Of a stretch of 64,000 nt of DNA, positions 60,990 through 64,000 are shown piece by piece. A program made the position numbers and the translations under genes. The notes under the pieces were generated by a model that saw only the letters and a list, made by a program, of their open reading frames with translations, was not told the origin of the DNA and searched no databases. The stretch lies in assembly GCF_019931275.1 (NCBI RefSeq), contig NZ_JAIOTY010000001.1, positions 806,001-870,000 of the forward strand. Reading direction: 5' to 3'. Within the stretch, counting starts at the first letter, position 1. Each line of letters starts with the position of its first letter. This stretch comes from Nitratidesulfovibrio sp. SRB-5 (GTDB taxonomy: Bacteria > Desulfobacterota > Desulfovibrionia > Desulfovibrionales > Desulfovibrionaceae).

Positions 60990-62359
60990 GCGTTGCCCGT
61001 TCCTTGCGTGCCTGCCGCGTCTGCCCAGTGGCGCACGCGGCGGCGGGTTGCGGCGTCGAGCGCCTCTATGTGGTCGATGTCGTGCATCAGGAATGTTCCG
61101 TCGGTGCCGGTCGATGCGGCGTCCGGCTCCGCAGTGGCTGGCGAGCTCGTGTCTGGTCCGCTCGTGTCTGGCCCGTTCGTGTCTGGCGTTCCTGCTTCAT
61201 GGGCGTCCAGCGCCCGTTCGATGAGCGCGGGAATGTCCATGAACCCGATGCGCCCGTGCAGGAAAAGGTCCACCGCCACCTCGTTGGCGGCATTGAGCAC
61301 CACGGGCAGGCCCGCGCCGCCGGGGCTGCGCGCCTCGCGCGCAAGCACGCGCCGCGCCAGCGCAAGGCACGGGAAAGAGGATAAGTCGGGGGCCTCGAAG
61401 GTCAAGCTGCCCACCCGTACCAGGTCCAGCGGGGCCACCCCGGTGTCCACGCAGTGCGGCCAGGCCATGCAGTAGGCGATGGCGATGCGCATGTCCGGCG
61501 TGCCCAGATGGGCGATTTGCGAGCCGTCGGCGTATTCCACCAGCGAATGCACGATGGACTGCGGGTGCACCACCACCTCTATGGACTCCGGGGCCACCCC
61601 GTACAGGTGGTAGGCCTCGATGACCTCCAGCCCCTTGTTCATCAGCGTGGCGGAATCAATGGTGATTTTTGCGCCCATGGACCAGTTGGGATGATTCAGG
61701 GCCTGCTCGCGGGTGACAGTGGACAGGAACGCCCGGTCGCGCCCCCGGAACGGCCCGCCCGATGCGGTAAGGATGACCCGGCGCACGGCATGGGGAGCGC
61801 GGCCCCCGTCCTGCAAGGTATCGTGCACGCGCAGGGCCTGGAACACGGCGTTGTGTTCCGAATCCACGGGCAGCACCACCGCGCCCGTTTCGGCGCAGAT
61901 CTGACGGATGAGCGCGCCCGCCAGCACCAGTGATTCCTTGTTGGCCAGGCAGATGACCTTGCCCGCCCGCGCCGCCGCCACCGTGGCCCGCAGGCCCGCG
62001 GCACCCACCTGGGCGGACAGCACCGTGGAGGCATCGGGCAGGACGGCCAGCGCGGCGTACCCTTCCGGCCCGACATGAATCTCCGGCGCGTACCCGGCGG
62101 GCAGCAGCGCGCGCAGTTCCTTCGCGCCCGTTTCGTCCAGCACGCCGAGGTGCGCGGGCCGGTGGCGGGCGGCCTGTTCGGCCAGCAGACGCACGTTGCG
62201 CGCCCCGGCCAGCGCGGCCACCTGGAACAGGCCGGGGTGGGCCTCGATGACCTTCAACGCGCTGGTGCCGATGGAGCCGGTGCTGCCCAGCAGGGCCACC
62301 GTGCGCGGCGTGGCGTCTTCCCATGCCCGGTCCGGCATGCGCGAAATGTAGCGGATCAT
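60986..62359 (-). CDS. dxr: 1-deoxy-D-xylulose 5-phosphate reductoisomerase
   Basis: A 457-residue Dxr that converts DXP to MEP, the committed step of the non-mevalonate isoprenoid route. NADPH motif: VALLGSTGSIGTSALKVIEAHP. Metal and substrate sites: LPVDSEHNAVFQAL, ILTASGGPFR, TREQALNHPNWSMGAKITIDSATLMNKGLEVIEAYHLYGV, HPQSIVHSLVEYADGSQIAHLGTPDMRI and VLNAANEVAVDLFL. An in-frame Pro/Asp/Thr/Ser/Gly insertion (DTNGPDTSGPDTSS, from the 15-bp repeat at 61146-61190) sits before the last helices. It is followed by rseP with an ATGA overlap. Confidence 0.96.
   Translation of the reverse strand: MIRYISRMPDRAWEDATPRTVALLGSTGSIGTSALKVIEAHPGLFQVAALAGARNVRLLAEQAARHRPAHLGVLDETGAKELRALLPAGYAPEIHVGPEGYAALAVLPDASTVLSAQVGAAGLRATVAAARAGKVICLANKESLVLAGALIRQICAETGAVVLPVDSEHNAVFQALRVHDTLQDGGRAPHAVRRVILTASGGPFRGRDRAFLSTVTREQALNHPNWSMGAKITIDSATLMNKGLEVIEAYHLYGVAPESIEVVVHPQSIVHSLVEYADGSQIAHLGTPDMRIAIAYCMAWPHCVDTGVAPLDLVRVGSLTFEAPDLSSFPCLALARRVLAREARSPGGAGLPVVLNAANEVAVDLFLHGRIGFMDIPALIERALDAHEAGTPDTNGPDTSGPDTSSPATAEPDAASTGTDGTFLMHDIDHIEALDAATRRRVRHWADAAGTQGTGNA
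61146..61190. repeat. 15-bp tandem repeat in dxr
   Basis: Three units of CTCGTGTCTGGTCCG type encode repeated Gly-Pro-Asp-Thr-Ser in the C-terminal part of Dxr. Confidence 0.9.
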
Positions 62360-62395
62360 GCCCGTGTTCTTCCCTTTCCGCCGTGCCCGGCGGGT

Positions 62396-63928
62396 CTAGA
62401 CCTGCGGGGTCTGCGTGGTCTGGGGCGCCTGGGGGGGCTGCGAAGCATGGGGGCCTTGGGGGCCCTGCGCCACAAGCTCGCGGCCAAGCGTGGTCATGAG
62501 GTCGAACAGCAGGCGGATGTCGGCCTCGGAGGTGCGGTGGTTGGCCACGCACAGGCGCACCCCGGCCCTGCCGCGCACCATGGCCGGGGTCAGGAACCCC
62601 TCGCCCGATGCCTCCAGCCGTTCCAGCAGGCGCACCTGCAAGCGGTCCACGTCTTCCTCGGTCCAGCCGCCCCCCTGCGGCACGTAGCGCGCGCAGGCGA
62701 TGGACAGCTGCACCGGGGCCAGCACCCGCCATTCCGGCGAGGCGGCGCACAGGTCGCGGAAGTGCCGCGCCAGTTCCATGTTGCGCGTCACGATGCGCCG
62801 CAGCCGCTCGCGCCCGTACGTGCGGAAGGCAAACCACACCTTCAGCGCGCGGTTGGCGCGGCTGAGGATGAATGTGGTGTTCTTGAGGTCGTGCGGGTTT
62901 TCCTCGCCCAGGTACGAGGCGCGCGCCCGGAACGTGGCGAGCTGTTGCGCCTTGCTGCGGAACAGGGTCACCCCGCATTCGAGCGGGATGAAGAACCACT
63001 TGTGCGGGTCCACGCAGATGGAGTCCGCCCGGTGGATGCCCGCCAGCAGCGCCCGGCCCTCGTCCGTCAGCATGGCCGCGCCCCCGTAGGCCGCATCCAC
63101 GTGGAACCACAGGCCTTCGTCCGCGCACGTGTCGGCGATCTCCGGCAGCGGGTCCACCGCGCCTGTGGTCACCGAGCCAGCCTGGGCCACCACGCAGAAC
63201 GGGGCAAGGCCCGCCTCGCGGTCCATCGTGATGGCCGCGCGCAGGGCCGCCACGTCCATGCGGTTGTCCGCGCCGGAAGGGATGGCGCGCACGTTGTCCG
63301 CGCCCAGTCCCAGCAGCACTGCGGAACGCTCGATGGACATGTGCCCCTGGTCGGAAACATACAGCACCGGGATGCGCCCGATGCCCGCAAGGCCCCTGGT
63401 GGCCGCTTCCGGAAAGTGCGTGTGGCGCGCCACGGTCAGCCCCATCAGGTTGGCCATGGTGCCGCCGGACACGATGGTGCCGCCCGCGCCGTCCATGCCC
63501 TCGTCAGCCGCCTGAGGCAGGCCGAACAGCCGGGCCAGCCAGCCGAGGACCACGTGTTCCAGCACCGTGGCCGCCGGGCCGCCCTTGAACGACAGCGGCG
63601 CCTGGTTCAGCCCCGTGCACACGATGTCGCCCAGCGTGCCCGCCGGGGCCGGGCTGGTCGTTATCCACGCCAGAAAACGCGGATGCCCGATGCGCGTGGC
63701 GTACGGTTCTATGCACCGCGCCACGTCGTCCAGCACTGCGTGCGCCCCCGCGCCCGCCTCCGGCCAGTCGGACGGAATCAGCGCCGCCAGTTCGTCGAAC
63801 GTGGCCGGGTGCACCACCGGACCCTGCGCACACGGGCCGATGCGCTCCACCCGGTCCGCGATCATGGTCGCAGCCCGGTGCAGCAGGGCTTCGAAATCTT
63901 CCAGGTCAAGTGTCTCGTGTCGTTGCAT
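62396..63928 (-). CDS. Group II PLP-dependent decarboxylase (aromatic/glutamate decarboxylase family)
   Basis: A 510-residue fold-type I decarboxylase. Visible: HPRFLAWITTSPAPAGTLGDI, GTIVSGGTMANLMGLTVAR, VSDQGHMSIERSAVLLGLG, FCVVAQAGSVTTGAVDPLPEIADTCADEGLWFHVDAAYGGAAML (the Asp that holds the PLP nitrogen), the Schiff-base lysine in SICVDPHKWFFIPLECG, and RANRALKVWFAFRTYG. It removes CO2 from an amino acid; tyrosine, tryptophan, aspartate and glutamate are all possible. The tail (AQGPQGPHASQPPQAPQTTQ) is low complexity. It lies 36 bp upstream of dxr and may share its transcript. Start at 63928. Confidence 0.88.
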   Translation of the reverse strand: MQRHETLDLEDFEALLHRAATMIADRVERIGPCAQGPVVHPATFDELAALIPSDWPEAGAGAHAVLDDVARCIEPYATRIGHPRFLAWITTSPAPAGTLGDIVCTGLNQAPLSFKGGPAATVLEHVVLGWLARLFGLPQAADEGMDGAGGTIVSGGTMANLMGLTVARHTHFPEAATRGLAGIGRIPVLYVSDQGHMSIERSAVLLGLGADNVRAIPSGADNRMDVAALRAAITMDREAGLAPFCVVAQAGSVTTGAVDPLPEIADTCADEGLWFHVDAAYGGAAMLTDEGRALLAGIHRADSICVDPHKWFFIPLECGVTLFRSKAQQLATFRARASYLGEENPHDLKNTTFILSRANRALKVWFAFRTYGRERLRRIVTRNMELARHFRDLCAASPEWRVLAPVQLSIACARYVPQGGGWTEEDVDRLQVRLLERLEASGEGFLTPAMVRGRAGVRLCVANHRTSEADIRLLFDLMTTLGRELVAQGPQGPHASQPPQAPQTTQTPQV

Positions 63929-64000
63929 GGGGTGTAAAGTATGCGAGTTGCGGCGTGTCTGGAGCTATTCCGGGGGAAGGGGGAAAACCACTTTTGCGGC

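Overview
The window comes from a high-GC, sulfate-reducing deltaproteobacterium of the Desulfovibrio/Nitratidesulfovibrio type. The evidence is a complete aprBA-qmoABCD block (adenylylsulfate reductase plus its membrane partner complex), the alternative siroheme-to-heme genes (ahb), and a gene order that, from memory, parallels the D. vulgaris argJ-secA...apr-qmo...ahb-hemB region. Almost everything outside 25.8-34.0 kb is on the minus strand. I see no insertion sequence, prophage, integrase or CRISPR array; this is core chromosome.

Layout. 0.5-1.8 kb: two small lipoproteins, one FlgO-like. 2.0 kb: tRNA-Ser(GCU). 2.4-6.5 kb: argJ and secA. 7.0-9.9 kb: a GlcD/GlcF-type 2-hydroxyacid oxidase pair. 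10.0-13.7 kb: smpB, then PTS enzyme I, HPr and a lone mannose-type IID. 13.9-21.0 kb: a translation/secretion cluster running ffh-rpsP-khpA-rimM-trmD-rplS-rnhB-yraN-rsmI in transcription order. 21.5-24.9 kb: an aminotransferase, a small coiled-coil ORF and an unusual chorismate-mutase-like/EPSP-synthase-like fusion.

25.8-34.0 kb (plus strand): aprB, aprA, qmoA, qmoB, qmoC, qmoD. They are preceded by an 880-bp non-coding region carrying a sigma70-like promoter that overlaps a Rex-type operator, and a terminator-like hairpin in the leader. Together these genes carry electrons from the quinone pool to APS reduction. 34.6-36.6 kb: rtcB and a DUF3995 membrane protein. 36.7-40.9 kb: ahbD, hemB, ahbC and one Lrp-like siroheme decarboxylase subunit, which make heme for the cytochromes.

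41.1-49.3 kb: a tamA-tamB pair for outer-membrane assembly. 49.5-58.5 kb: a lipoprotein, a small helical protein, a zinc-ribbon/Yip1 protein, two glycosyltransferases, fliS and fliD (the last behind a well-formed sigma54 promoter). 58.8-63.9 kb: a PLP decarboxylase, dxr, rseP and tsaB, the last three joined by ATGA overlaps.

Two sequence-level themes stand out. First, short tandem repeats with periods of 9, 12 or 15 bp are sprinkled through genes and spacers, and inside otherwise conserved enzymes they encode in-frame low-complexity linkers. Second, an intergenic repeat family (at 21.1-21.4 kb and 34.1-34.2 kb) occurs in direct and inverted copies and keeps a recognisable reading frame.
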